NCBI GenBank assembly: GCA_016795485.1
Contig: JAEUHM010000061.1
Coordinates: 29,717 to 93,716 of the forward strand
DNA from: Verrucomicrobiaceae bacterium
GTDB lineage: Bacteria; Verrucomicrobiota; Verrucomicrobiia; Verrucomicrobiales; Verrucomicrobiaceae
DNA: 64,000 bases
Direction: 5' to 3'
This document shows positions 53,422 through 61,461 of this stretch, one piece after another (the first letter of the stretch is position 1; each line of letters opens with the position of its first letter). The notes under the pieces were generated by a model, which was not told the origin of the DNA, searched no databases, and saw only the letters and a list, made by a program, of their open reading frames with translations. Both the position numbers and the translations under genes were made by a program.

Positions 53422-55461
53422 GTGATTTCTGTCCTTGATGACTCTCTGGAGCCTTCCGGCTCGCGCCCGCGCAATCTCGCGGAGAGGATGGATGCTGCCT
53501 TTTCTGAGGACGGGCTTCTCGCCCAAGGCTCCTCTCAGTTTGAGTATCGGGCACAGCAGCAGCGCATGGCTGGCATGGTCGGATACGCATTGGATCACCA
53601 AAGGCCCCTCGTCGTAGAAGCCGCCACCGGGGTAGGGAAGAGCCTCGCTTACCTCGTTCCCGCCATCACCCATGCCCTTGAGGCAGAGCGGAAAGCCATC
53701 GTCTGCACCCACACCATTAACCTGCAGGAGCAGTTGATTGGGAAAGACGTCCCCATTGTCAAGAAACTCGTCGGCGACTTCAATGCCGAGATCCTCAAGG
53801 GCCGCTCGAACTACCTCTGCCCCACTCGCCTAGCACGCGCCTACAAAGAAACCCCTGACCTCTTCACCAGCACTGAGCAGGCAGATTTGAAACTCCTGGC
53901 TGACTGGTCTACCCGGACCAAAGACGGCACCCTCAGCGATCTCGACTTCACCCCATCCCAGCGCATTTGGTCACAAGTTTGCAGTGAGCCCCACGCTTGC
54001 ACCCCCAGACGCTGCGGCCCTGGCAGCGGCTGTTGGTACCAGGCCGCACGCCGCAGACTCGCAGAGGCAGACCTTGTCATCCTCAATCACACCCTCTTTT
54101 TCACCCTGCTAAACTCCGCTGAGGACGTCCTTCCAGACGATGCCAACTTCCTCTTCCCACGAGACTTCGTCATTGTCGACGAGGCTCACACTATAGAGAA
54201 CATTGCCGCCAGAGCCTTCGGCATACACGTCAGCGAGTCCAGCCTCAAGTTCGAGCTCGGTCGCCTTTTCAACCCCCGCACCCGGAAAGGCTTCTTCCCC
54301 TTCGTGGGAGAAGAACGCGGTGTGCGGGAAGTCGAGCAAGCCCTTGGAGAGATCGAGGCCTTCTTCCGCAACGTCGAGAGCGTCTGCCATTTCAACGGAC
54401 CCGCTCGCGAGTATCGCATACGCGAGCCAGAGCTCGTTGAGAACACCCTCGCCCTCCCGCTCAAGCGCATTGAAGACATCGCTATGAAGGCAGGAGACGC
54501 CGCCCGCAGTGACAACACACGCGCAGACCTCCATGACGCCGCACGCCGCATTATGTCGTTGCGAGGAGGCATTGCCGCTTTTCTCGATCAACAAGAGGAC
54601 GGCCACGTCTACTGGGCAGAGAAAAATCAAAACGCAGACCGCGGCACCGCACCCACCCTCGCTCTCCACAGCGCCCCCATCGACGTCTCAGAGAAGCTCG
54701 GCGAGATATTCTTCACCGGCGGGAAGGCCGCCATCTTCACCAGCGCCACCCTCGGAGTCACCGATGACGAGGACATGCAGTATTTCAGGAAGCGAGTCGG
54801 CGCCATGCGTTCAGACGCCGCCGCCATCGACTCCCCCTTCGACTACCGGAAGCAAATGCGGCTCTACCTGGCCAAGACCATGCCAGAGCCCACTCATAAA
54901 GACTACCAGGCCACCCTCGCCCGTTGGATCATCCACTTCCTAGACCTCTCCAAAGGCCGCGCCTTCGTCCTCTTCACCAGTTACGGCAGCATGAAAGCCA
55001 TGGCCGAAGCGATAGAAGACCATTGCGAAGATCGCGGCTGGCAACTGCTCGTGCAGGGCAGGGGAATGCCGCGGCACCGCATGCTCGCCGAGTTCAAAAA
55101 AGACACCCACAGTGTTCTGTTCGGCACCGACTCCTTCTGGACGGGGGTCGACGTGCCAGGCGAGTCCCTCAGCAACGTTATCATCACGAGACTACCCTTT
55201 GCCGTGCCAGACCACCCAGTCACCGCCGCACGCCTAGAGCACATCCAAGCCAGCGGAGGCAATCCCTTCACCGAATACTCCGTCCCAGAAGCCATCCTCA
55301 AGCTTCGGCAAGGCGTAGGCCGCCTCATTCGCAGCACCAAAGACCGCGGCATCTGCTGCATTCTAGACAACCGCATCCTCAGCAAGCCCTACGGCCGCGC
55401 CTTCCTAGCCGCCATGCCAGACTGCCCCGTTGAAATCGTCAATCACGTCCCCGAGCCATAG
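53422..55461 (+). CDS. DinG/Rad3-like ATP-dependent DNA helicase
   Basis: A GTG-initiated 679-residue XPD-family superfamily 2 helicase. Motif I is EAATGVGKSLAYLVP, the iron-sulfur cysteines fall in YLCPTRLARAY and CSEPHACTPRRCGPG, the DEAH box is IVDEAHTIEN, and motifs IV-VI are LFTSYGSMKAMAEA, TDSFWTGVDVPG and RQGVGRLIRS. The [4Fe-4S]-dependent DinG helicases unwind forked and R-loop DNA. E. coli DinG is LexA-controlled; no LexA box was recognised here. A single-gene transcript seems likely. Confidence 0.92.
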   Translation: MISVLDDSLEPSGSRPRNLAERMDAAFSEDGLLAQGSSQFEYRAQQQRMAGMVGYALDHQRPLVVEAATGVGKSLAYLVPAITHALEAERKAIVCTHTINLQEQLIGKDVPIVKKLVGDFNAEILKGRSNYLCPTRLARAYKETPDLFTSTEQADLKLLADWSTRTKDGTLSDLDFTPSQRIWSQVCSEPHACTPRRCGPGSGCWYQAARRRLAEADLVILNHTLFFTLLNSAEDVLPDDANFLFPRDFVIVDEAHTIENIAARAFGIHVSESSLKFELGRLFNPRTRKGFFPFVGEERGVREVEQALGEIEAFFRNVESVCHFNGPAREYRIREPELVENTLALPLKRIEDIAMKAGDAARSDNTRADLHDAARRIMSLRGGIAAFLDQQEDGHVYWAEKNQNADRGTAPTLALHSAPIDVSEKLGEIFFTGGKAAIFTSATLGVTDDEDMQYFRKRVGAMRSDAAAIDSPFDYRKQMRLYLAKTMPEPTHKDYQATLARWIIHFLDLSKGRAFVLFTSYGSMKAMAEAIEDHCEDRGWQLLVQGRGMPRHRMLAEFKKDTHSVLFGTDSFWTGVDVPGESLSNVIITRLPFAVPDHPVTAARLEHIQASGGNPFTEYSVPEAILKLRQGVGRLIRSTKDRGICCILDNRILSKPYGRAFLAAMPDCPVEIVNHVPEP

Positions 55462-55907
55462 CACCAGCCAACGGCGCTTACCAAATGATGGAACGGTTGG
55501 CGGTTGTTTGCGATAGTTTGCAACAGTTGACGGTGGCTTAGAAAAAAGTCCAAAAGTAGGGCCGCTTGGTCCCCCAAGCGCCGACATCGCAGTCCAAAAG
55601 ACATCATCCCCGCGCATCGACCCGTCTGACTTCTTGCCATCCAAATCCCGCATTCTATTGCGCCTATTTTTCTGCGTATCCTCTCCGTCTCCGAAAGTGG
55701 GACAGGCGTGCCGACCGTCGTGAGCAACCCTCGACAACAGATCAGTCTCCCAGCTTTTATCTTGTATTTGCACATCCGATGGATTCGTGAACGCCGGATG
55801 TCTGGTCTAACTCGCCATGGCCAAACACCCTCGTAACTGCTAGAAACATGCAACAGAAAACACCTGCCCCTTAAGTCAGTGCCATTCACACTTGCCCCCT
55901 TTGACAA
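55462..55907. other. Non-coding gap with repeat copy
   Basis: This 446-base gap has a hairpin-like GCTTGG/CCAAGC at about 55563-55578 and, at its right end, a double copy of the GTCAGGTGT-type repeat (55850-55899). Short reading frames here overlap on both strands and lack codon bias, so none is called. Confidence 0.5.
55850..55899 (-). repeat. GGGGTCAGGTGT-family repeat, two abutting units
   Basis: Minus orientation. The first unit GCAACAGAAAACACCTGCCC (55850-55869) is the reverse complement of the unit at 56523. The second (55871-55899) reads TCAGTGCCATTCACACTTG, the reverse complement of the unit at 58266. It ends nine bases before the ATG of the 55908 gene. Confidence 0.8.
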
Positions 55908-56468
55908 ATGAAATACTTCATAGTCGCTGTGACCTCTTTCTTGATCAGCATGCAGATAACTCGGTCGTATATGGAACCCACTAATTCAGCGAAGATCAAT
56001 ATTTCCGGTCCGAGCAGTGCGTTGAAGCTACAATTGCTTGATGGATTAGATGTTGCATTGGACGGTGAGTTGGTGCTCGGGCGGAGGGAAATCACCCGGA
56101 GGGACCAAACAAAAAAATTTACAGGGTTGTGGGCCTCACCAACTGGATCGGAAGAAGTAGTCTACACATGTGTAAGAGATGGTCTCTTTGATGGTCCGCA
56201 ATGGTCGCAGACAATAGCTGGCACCATACAATGGCTGACGAATTGGGACGATGGTAGAGTAATCGGACCTCGTATCTATTGGAATGAAGATGGCAGCTTG
56301 AGTTCTTTCGAGCTGTTGTTTGAAGATGGGGCATTCGTTGAAAATGGGATGAAAAGTGCCCTGTTCAGTGGCAAGAATCGGGGGTTTTGGAAGCTTGATA
56401 CTTTAAAGAATCCGCAATTACACACTATACCTCCTCAGGTTATAGCCGTCGGAATGACGGCGCAGTAG
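55908..56468 (+). CDS. Orphan secreted hypothetical protein
   Basis: A 186-residue protein with an N-terminal signal-like segment (MKYFIVAVTSFLISMQITRS). It has a beta-rich body with a RIYWNEDGSLSSFELLFEDG toxin-antidote or MORN-like strand pair, but no secure family. The gene is bracketed by members of one repeat family in opposite orientations (55850-55899 and 56523-56544). It is more AT-rich than the neighbouring helicase, suggesting a different origin. Confidence 0.55.
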   Translation: MKYFIVAVTSFLISMQITRSYMEPTNSAKINISGPSSALKLQLLDGLDVALDGELVLGRREITRRDQTKKFTGLWASPTGSEEVVYTCVRDGLFDGPQWSQTIAGTIQWLTNWDDGRVIGPRIYWNEDGSLSSFELLFEDGAFVENGMKSALFSGKNRGFWKLDTLKNPQLHTIPPQVIAVGMTAQ

Positions 56469-56522
56469 CAAAAGGGCCAGCCAGTCAGCCTTCGTCTCCG
56501 TCTCCGGGGTCATATTGTCTCC

Positions 56523-56544
56523 GGGGTCAGGTGTTTTCTATTGC
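56523..56544 (+). repeat. GGGGTCAGGTGT-family repeat, plus orientation
   Basis: GGGGTCAGGTGTTTTCTATT followed by GC. It is the near-perfect inverse of 56875-56897 and of 55850-55869, differing mainly by one base in the TATTG/TGTTG part. It lies 55 bases after the 55908-56468 stop. Confidence 0.8.
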
Positions 56545-56874
56545 AATCCGATGGTAATTATAGACGCTGGAGGCTATGTTCCACAACGTTTCCAGGCGAT
56601 CTAAGGCGTCTCTCTTTCAGCTTTTTTGCCTTCTTTCTGGGGTCCAACTGTCCACAGGTCTACCCTGGCGCTGCCGAGGCGGGTGAGTCTTTTGAAGCAA
56701 TCCAAGTCTTTTCGTTTCTTGTCGCGTTGTGATGATCACAGACAAACCCTTACCAGCTACCAAACCCCACGGACACCTCACAACCACGGGCATTCTCCAA
56801 TACAGCCCTAACCAATAAAAACAAACAATTTCCATGCGCCGTCAAGCTCACTGGCAATCTAATGACTCGAACTT

Positions 56875-56897
56875 GGCAACAGAAAACACCTGACCAC
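56875..56897 (-). repeat. GGGGTCAGGTGT-family repeat, minus orientation
   Basis: GGCAACAGAAAACACCTGAC followed by CAC. The reverse complement aligns with 56523-56544 over about 20 of 22 bases. It is 111 bases before the ATG at 57009. Confidence 0.8.
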
Positions 56898-57008
56898 TCA
56901 GACGATTTCGAGCCTATTTGCCATGCGAGAAATATTGTCTCTAGGTTACGCGGCGGGGGAGGCCGTCATTGGCTACCTGGGTTTTGGAACAGTTAGACCA
57001 AGACAATT

Positions 57009-58109
57009 ATGACTACCGCGAGATTTCTTGTTGGGTTAATTTTTCTTCTCAGCGCGTCAGTGCTGACAGCCCGTGCGCCATACCCGACCTTCGTCAAAAA
57101 CAAGGAGGGAAACTCCATCGTGAGTAGCCCTGAAGTGATGATGCGCTTCGAAAAAATTGTTCTAAACTCCAAAGCGAACCCGAGTCAAATTGATGGAGAT
57201 ATCCGTGATATCGAACGACGGCTAGCTCCAATCATGGTGCCGTTAGTTTTCTCCCCAGGCTCCATTCCAATCCCGAAGTGGATGCTGAACCAACCCAGCG
57301 GGTTTTGCGGTGGACTTGATGCAGATTTATTCCTGGCCACACTCCCCTTGCCTGACGATAAGCTCATGGACGCAACTGTATATGCCCTGTCGTTCTCGCT
57401 GCTGCCTTCTCAGTTGAGCTGGGCCACACGCGACCACTCGGAAACGCCAGACACCGTAAGCCTGATTGACATGCTTCGCCTTCAGTCCGTTATGAGCGCA
57501 CCACCGGGAAGGCGGTATCCAATCACGAGAGAGCTTTGGAATACGCTGCACACATCCAGCAATCCAGTGTATCGCTTCATCGCCTTAGAAAAGTTCGATT
57601 CGGTGGAGCAAACCCCAGCCGAGTTACTCGCTCTCTATCGCGAGTGCCTATTTGGGGCATGCACCTACCTGGAAGATCGTGCTCTGGAGGCAATAAGGTC
57701 GCACAACGACTTCCGGGAAGAAGTGGCAAATCTGTTGGAGGAATACCTCGCCACGAATCCACCAACGAACGACGGCACCTTTTCCGGCTTACGTTCTGCT
57801 TTCGACAATCCCCGTGAAGGTGCCAAGCAGGTGATAGAGATGATCCGCAACCCTGATAAATGGTCGTCCACCACCACGCATCCACCTTCAAAGCCGAAAC
57901 CTACAGATGGAATAGAAATACTGTCGAAAAGCCAGGCAGCAAAAATCTTCGGTTCGGCACCACCAACAAAGGATCCCGTATCTGATATGACAATCACACC
58001 ACAGAGTGAGGAGCCGACTATATCAACTCAATTGAACTGGCTTGGCATCTTGATCGTGATTGTGACTGCACTGGGTTTGTTGGGGTGGCTGATTAAGCGG
58101 CGTCCGTGA
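57009..58109 (+). CDS. Orphan exported protein with C-terminal membrane anchor
   Basis: A 366-residue protein: N-terminal signal (MTTARFLVGLIFLLSASVLTA), a mostly helical middle (about 40-270) with HEAT-like helices (LRSAFDNPREGAKQVIEMIR), a Pro/Ser/Thr linker (about 280-335) and a terminal transmembrane segment ending in a basic KRRP tail (about 343-366). The tail layout (hydrophobic stretch then KRR) is like sorting or anchor tails, yet lacks the PEP or LPxTG motif. No family recognised. It is bracketed by the same repeats as the gene at 55908. Confidence 0.6.
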   Translation: MTTARFLVGLIFLLSASVLTARAPYPTFVKNKEGNSIVSSPEVMMRFEKIVLNSKANPSQIDGDIRDIERRLAPIMVPLVFSPGSIPIPKWMLNQPSGFCGGLDADLFLATLPLPDDKLMDATVYALSFSLLPSQLSWATRDHSETPDTVSLIDMLRLQSVMSAPPGRRYPITRELWNTLHTSSNPVYRFIALEKFDSVEQTPAELLALYRECLFGACTYLEDRALEAIRSHNDFREEVANLLEEYLATNPPTNDGTFSGLRSAFDNPREGAKQVIEMIRNPDKWSSTTTHPPSKPKPTDGIEILSKSQAAKIFGSAPPTKDPVSDMTITPQSEEPTISTQLNWLGILIVIVTALGLLGWLIKRRP

Positions 58110-58264
58110 GCGTTGTGGGAACATGGAAAATGGGGATCATGGTTGGAATCTTGACGAACTGCCCTTTCACCAGTGACGTTAACGATAACGTGAAGCCGGA
58201 TGTGGCGAGCAAGGGATGGCCTGCGAGTGTCGGGCGGGTTCAACAAGAAAAAGTAGCCGTTTGC

Positions 58265-58294
58265 GGGGTCAGGTGTGAATGGCACCAAGTTAAG
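58265..58294 (+). repeat. GGGGTCAGGTGT-family repeat, plus orientation
   Basis: GGGGTCAGGTGTGAATGGCA followed by CCAAGTTAA. Inverse of 55871-55899 and, with several mismatches, of 58459-58486. It lies about 155 bases after the 57009-58109 stop. Confidence 0.8.
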
Positions 58295-58458
58295 ACTCTT
58301 CGCCGATAAAGTGAGCACTCCAAGAGCGCCGTGGCTGCAGGGGTGGAATGTTATCGCGAGCAGGCTTAGATCCTCGGCATTTGAAGCTCTTTTGAACACA
58401 TCGAAAGCTATCGCCTGACTAGGCGCTAGAAGCCTTGATTTTCCTCCATCTAGCTCCG

Positions 58459-58486
58459 TAACTTAGTGCCGTTTACACCCGAACCC
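58459..58486 (-). repeat. GGGGTCAGGTGT-family repeat, degenerate, minus orientation
   Basis: TAACTTAGTGCCGTTTACAC followed by CCGAACCC. The reverse complement GGGTTCGGGTGTAAACGGCA aligns with 58266-58285 with several changes, so this is an older or diverged copy. Confidence 0.65.
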
Positions 58487-58522
58487 AGATACATCTTGCG
58501 CGCCTAGTCTGAGCTATTGAGT

Positions 58523-58813
58523 TCATTGCGATTCCCACTCGCGCATCTTTTTGTCCAAAACAAACGGACCGAATGGCAGCAGAGACGCGATGAACACGAT
58601 GCAGGCCCGTAGGAAAGGCCAGTTCTTCTCTAACATCACCTGTAGCAGCGACCAGCAAAACAGAACAAACAGAACGCCGTGGACCCAGCCAACTACCTGG
58701 ACAGCCCCTGGCATCTTCCACACATACTTCAGCGGCATCGCCACAAAGAGCAAAATGAGAAACGACACGCCTTCAATTAGCGCGAGGCGACGAAGAGTAG
58801 ACACGGAAGACAT
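58523..58813 (-). CDS. DUF3817 small integral membrane protein
   Basis: A 96-residue protein with three transmembrane segments. The family pattern is clear: LRRLALIEGVSFLILLFVAMPLKY (LIEGVSFL shown) near the start, VGWVHGVLFVLFCW in the middle and a PFGPFVLDKKM end. DUF3817 proteins are widespread in bacteria and of unknown function. It is 39 bases downstream of the sulfatase stop on the same strand. Confidence 0.88.
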   Translation of the reverse strand: MSSVSTLRRLALIEGVSFLILLFVAMPLKYVWKMPGAVQVVGWVHGVLFVLFCWSLLQVMLEKNWPFLRACIVFIASLLPFGPFVLDKKMREWESQ

Positions 58814-58852
58814 GGATTAGTCATACGCCCCAGCGGCTGCCGAGGCATCGGC

Positions 58853-60187
58853 TCAATCACCTTCTGTGGTTTTTGGGGGAGCGGCTTCGGAGAGGTAGCG
58901 GTCGTAGAGGGCGCGCAGTTCGGTGACTTTTTCGGGGTTTGCTGATGCGAGGTTGTTGGCTTCGTAGGGGTCGTTTTTGAGGTTGAACAGCTCGACGCCG
59001 GGGCTGGCTTTGGCGGCTTTTTTCTTTTTGGTTTTCGCTTTGTTTTGGGTGCCTGTGACGACGATTTTCCAGTCGCCTTTGCGCAAGGCACCGCCGTTGG
59101 GTGAGGCGTTGATAATGAGGTGGTCGTGGGGTGAAGGGGCGGCGTCTGTGAGGACGGGTAGGATGTCTCTGCCGTCGAGTGCGGTTTTTTGCTCTAGGCT
59201 GGCTCCTGTGAGTTTGAGCAGGGTGGGATACCAATCTACGGCGTGCAGTGGCTCTGTGATGGTGGTGCCTGGCTTGATGTGGCCTTCCCAGGTGGCGAAT
59301 GCGGCTACTCGGGTGCCGCCTTCGTAGTAGCTGCCTTTTCCGGCGCGATACTTGCCGTTGTCGGTCACGGTGCCTGGGGAGGGGCCGCCGTTGTCGCTGG
59401 AGAAGATGTAGAGGGTGTTTTTGGCGCGGCCGGTTTTCTCTAGGGCGGTGGTGACGTGGCCGATGGCTTCATCGACAGCGGCCAACATGCCTGCATAGGT
59501 CTTTCTGACGCCTTTGAGGTGGGAGTAGGGTGCGGTGTAGCTGTCTGGAACTTGATGGGGGGCGTGGACTCCGTTGAAGGGGAGGTAGAGGAAGAGTGGC
59601 TTGTCCTGGGGCTGCTTTTCAATGACGCTGACGGCTTCTTTGGCGATGAGTTGGGTGGAGTAGCCTTCCTCGGCGAGGGGTTGGCCGTTGCGATACCAAT
59701 CCATTTGGCCATCCCGATCGTGCTTGAAGTAGTCGATAGCTCCAAAGAGGTGGCCGTAGGTGTGGTCAAACCCGCGGGAGTCTGGCCAGTAGGCCTTGTC
59801 GAAGCTGCCGAGGTGCCATTTGCCGCAGATGGAGGTGGAGTAGCCTACTTCCTTCAGTGCCTGTGGAAGGAGGCGCTCCTCTAGTGGGAGGCCGTATTTG
59901 GCCCAAGGCCGGACGACTCCGACATGGAGCCCGGTGCGCAAGGGATGCCGCCCGGTCATGAAGCATGTCCTGGTGGGTGAGCACACGTGCATGACGTAGA
60001 AGGCGTCTAGCGTGGCTCCGGCGGAAGCGAGCTTGTCTATGGCGGGTGTCTTGATGTCTTTGCCTCCCATGAAGCCGCAGTCCTCACGGCCCATGTCGTC
60101 GATAAGGAAGAGCACGATGTCTGGCTTCTCCACTGCTGGGACGAAGGAGATGAGCGAGAAACAGAAAAGGGTGAGGAGTGCGCGCAT
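58853..60187 (-). CDS. Formylglycine-type sulfatase
   Basis: The start at 60187 begins a signal peptide (MRALLTLFCFSLISFVPAV); the frame upstream to 60454 would run across the hisC start and is rejected. The 444-residue product is an arylsulfatase-family enzyme with the metal-binding VLFLIDDMG (D30, D31) and the modification site C69 in CSPTRTCFMTGR, the CxPxR signature in which Cys becomes formylglycine. A second metal region is SSDNGGPSPGT. It should act outside the cytoplasm on sulfated glycans. No maturation enzyme gene lies nearby. Confidence 0.92.
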   Translation of the reverse strand: MRALLTLFCFSLISFVPAVEKPDIVLFLIDDMGREDCGFMGGKDIKTPAIDKLASAGATLDAFYVMHVCSPTRTCFMTGRHPLRTGLHVGVVRPWAKYGLPLEERLLPQALKEVGYSTSICGKWHLGSFDKAYWPDSRGFDHTYGHLFGAIDYFKHDRDGQMDWYRNGQPLAEEGYSTQLIAKEAVSVIEKQPQDKPLFLYLPFNGVHAPHQVPDSYTAPYSHLKGVRKTYAGMLAAVDEAIGHVTTALEKTGRAKNTLYIFSSDNGGPSPGTVTDNGKYRAGKGSYYEGGTRVAAFATWEGHIKPGTTITEPLHAVDWYPTLLKLTGASLEQKTALDGRDILPVLTDAAPSPHDHLIINASPNGGALRKGDWKIVVTGTQNKAKTKKKKAAKASPGVELFNLKNDPYEANNLASANPEKVTELRALYDRYLSEAAPPKTTEGD

Positions 60188-60259
60188 GATGCGGGGGAAC
60201 GGTGCAAAGGCTTCCAGCTTGCAACAAACCGGGTCCCGCGCCCTAATGGGGTCGTCATC

Positions 60260-61354
60260 ATGAGTCCCTGGGATTTCGCCAACAAGCAACTCAAAGACCT
60301 GGTCCCTTACGAGCCAGGCAAACCCATCGAAGAAGTGGCCCGCGAGCGCGGGATGAACCCTTCTGACATCATCAAGCTGGCTAGCAATGAGAATCCTCTG
60401 GGTCCTTCTCCAAAGGCGCTCTCGGCCATGACGGAGGCGTGCAAGGAGGCGCATATCTACCCGGATGGTGGTGCGTTCAAACTGCGTGCTGCTTTGGCCA
60501 AGAAGTTCTCACTTGAGATGAACCAGATCATCATCGGTGCGGGGTCTAACGAGATCCTGGAGTTCATCGGCCATGCGTTCCTCCAGCCTGGGGATAACAT
60601 CATCGCTGCTAAGCATGCGTTCGTTGTCTACAAACTGGTGGCCACACTCTTTGGCGCCACGGCGATAGAGGTGGATGACCCTGGCTACACTCATGACTTG
60701 GAGGCGATGGCGGCTGCGATCACGCCGAGGACGAAGGTCATCTTCATTGCTAACCCTAACAACCCAACTGGCACGCTGGTGGATCAAGCCAAGATTGATG
60801 CGTTCATGGCCAAAGTGCCGGAGAACGTCGTCGTGGTGTTTGACGAAGCCTACTATGAGTTTCTGGACAATCCGCCGGACACGCTGAAGTACATTCGTGA
60901 AGGGCGGAATGTGCTGGTGCTGCGGACGTTTTCCAAGATCCAGGGCCTAGCTGCTCTGCGTGTGGGCTACGGCATGGGGCCTGTGGAGTTGGTGAATGTC
61001 GTTCAGCGCACTCGCCAGCCTTTCAATGTCAACTCCATCGCGCTCGCGGCGGCTCTGGCTGGACTGGAGGATGAAGAGCATCAGGCCAAGACCAAGGAAC
61101 TGACGGACGAGGGGCGCGAGTACCTTCAAGGGCAGTTCAGCGCGCTCGGGCTGGAGTTTGTGCCGAGCTTTGCCAACTTCGTGCTGGTGAAGACGGGGAA
61201 CGGGGCAGGGGTGTTCGCGCAAATGATGGACAAAGGGGTGATCATCCGTCCCATGGGTGGCTACCGCCTCCCAGACTGGGTGCGCATCAGCATAGGCACC
61301 ATGACAGAGAACCGGAAGTGCATTGAGGTTCTGAAAGCGGTGCTAGGCCGCTAG
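60260..61354 (+). CDS. hisC: Histidinol-phosphate aminotransferase
   Basis: A 364-residue fold-type I PLP enzyme with KLASNENPLGPSPKAL near the start, the ANPNNPTGT motif, VVFDEAYYEF, and the PLP lysine K226 in RTFSKIQGLAALRVGYG. These are HisC signatures. It transaminates imidazole acetol phosphate in histidine synthesis and may also act on aromatic keto acids. It stands alone, divergent from the sulfatase across 72 bases. Confidence 0.92.
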   Translation: MSPWDFANKQLKDLVPYEPGKPIEEVARERGMNPSDIIKLASNENPLGPSPKALSAMTEACKEAHIYPDGGAFKLRAALAKKFSLEMNQIIIGAGSNEILEFIGHAFLQPGDNIIAAKHAFVVYKLVATLFGATAIEVDDPGYTHDLEAMAAAITPRTKVIFIANPNNPTGTLVDQAKIDAFMAKVPENVVVVFDEAYYEFLDNPPDTLKYIREGRNVLVLRTFSKIQGLAALRVGYGMGPVELVNVVQRTRQPFNVNSIALAAALAGLEDEEHQAKTKELTDEGREYLQGQFSALGLEFVPSFANFVLVKTGNGAGVFAQMMDKGVIIRPMGGYRLPDWVRISIGTMTENRKCIEVLKAVLGR

Positions 61355-61461
61355 GGAAGGGGATGAAAGGGGGGAGCAATCCCCATTTCTGACCAAGATT
61401 TTCCTTTTCATGTGGTGCAAGGTTTGGTGAGATGGCGGGAAATCGTTAATACTCTCCAATC

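Larger units (their letters stand above)
56469..57008. other. Non-coding gap with inverted repeat pair
   Basis: This 540-base gap carries a direct repeat of TCTCCGGGGTCA (56501-56512 and 56519-56530) and an inverted pair of the repeat family about 350 bases apart (56523-56544 and 56875-56897). The sequence between has no convincing reading frame. No transposase is visible. Confidence 0.5.
58110..58522. other. Non-coding gap with inverted repeat pair
   Basis: A 413-base gap between the orphan exported gene and the DUF3817 gene. It contains the repeat copies at 58265-58294 and 58459-58486, facing each other. Between them lies 164 bases without a credible gene. Short frames on both strands were dismissed. 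Confidence 0.5.

Noticed and set aside
54109..54669. 186-codon open frame on the minus strand
   Set aside because: Opposite the helicase gene, whose iron-sulfur and DEAH motifs are unambiguous; the reverse frame has no motif.
55462..58522. An insertion sequence or prophage remnant
   Set aside because: Repeats are present, but no transposase, integrase or phage gene and no target duplication could be seen.
59456..59884. 142-codon open frame on the plus strand
   Set aside because: Opposite the sulfatase coding region; Gly/Val-rich shadow of its GC-rich codons.
61369..61390. Possible terminator after hisC (GGGG-AGCAAT-CCCC)
   Set aside because: Only a four-base stem with a weak T tract; too little to call.
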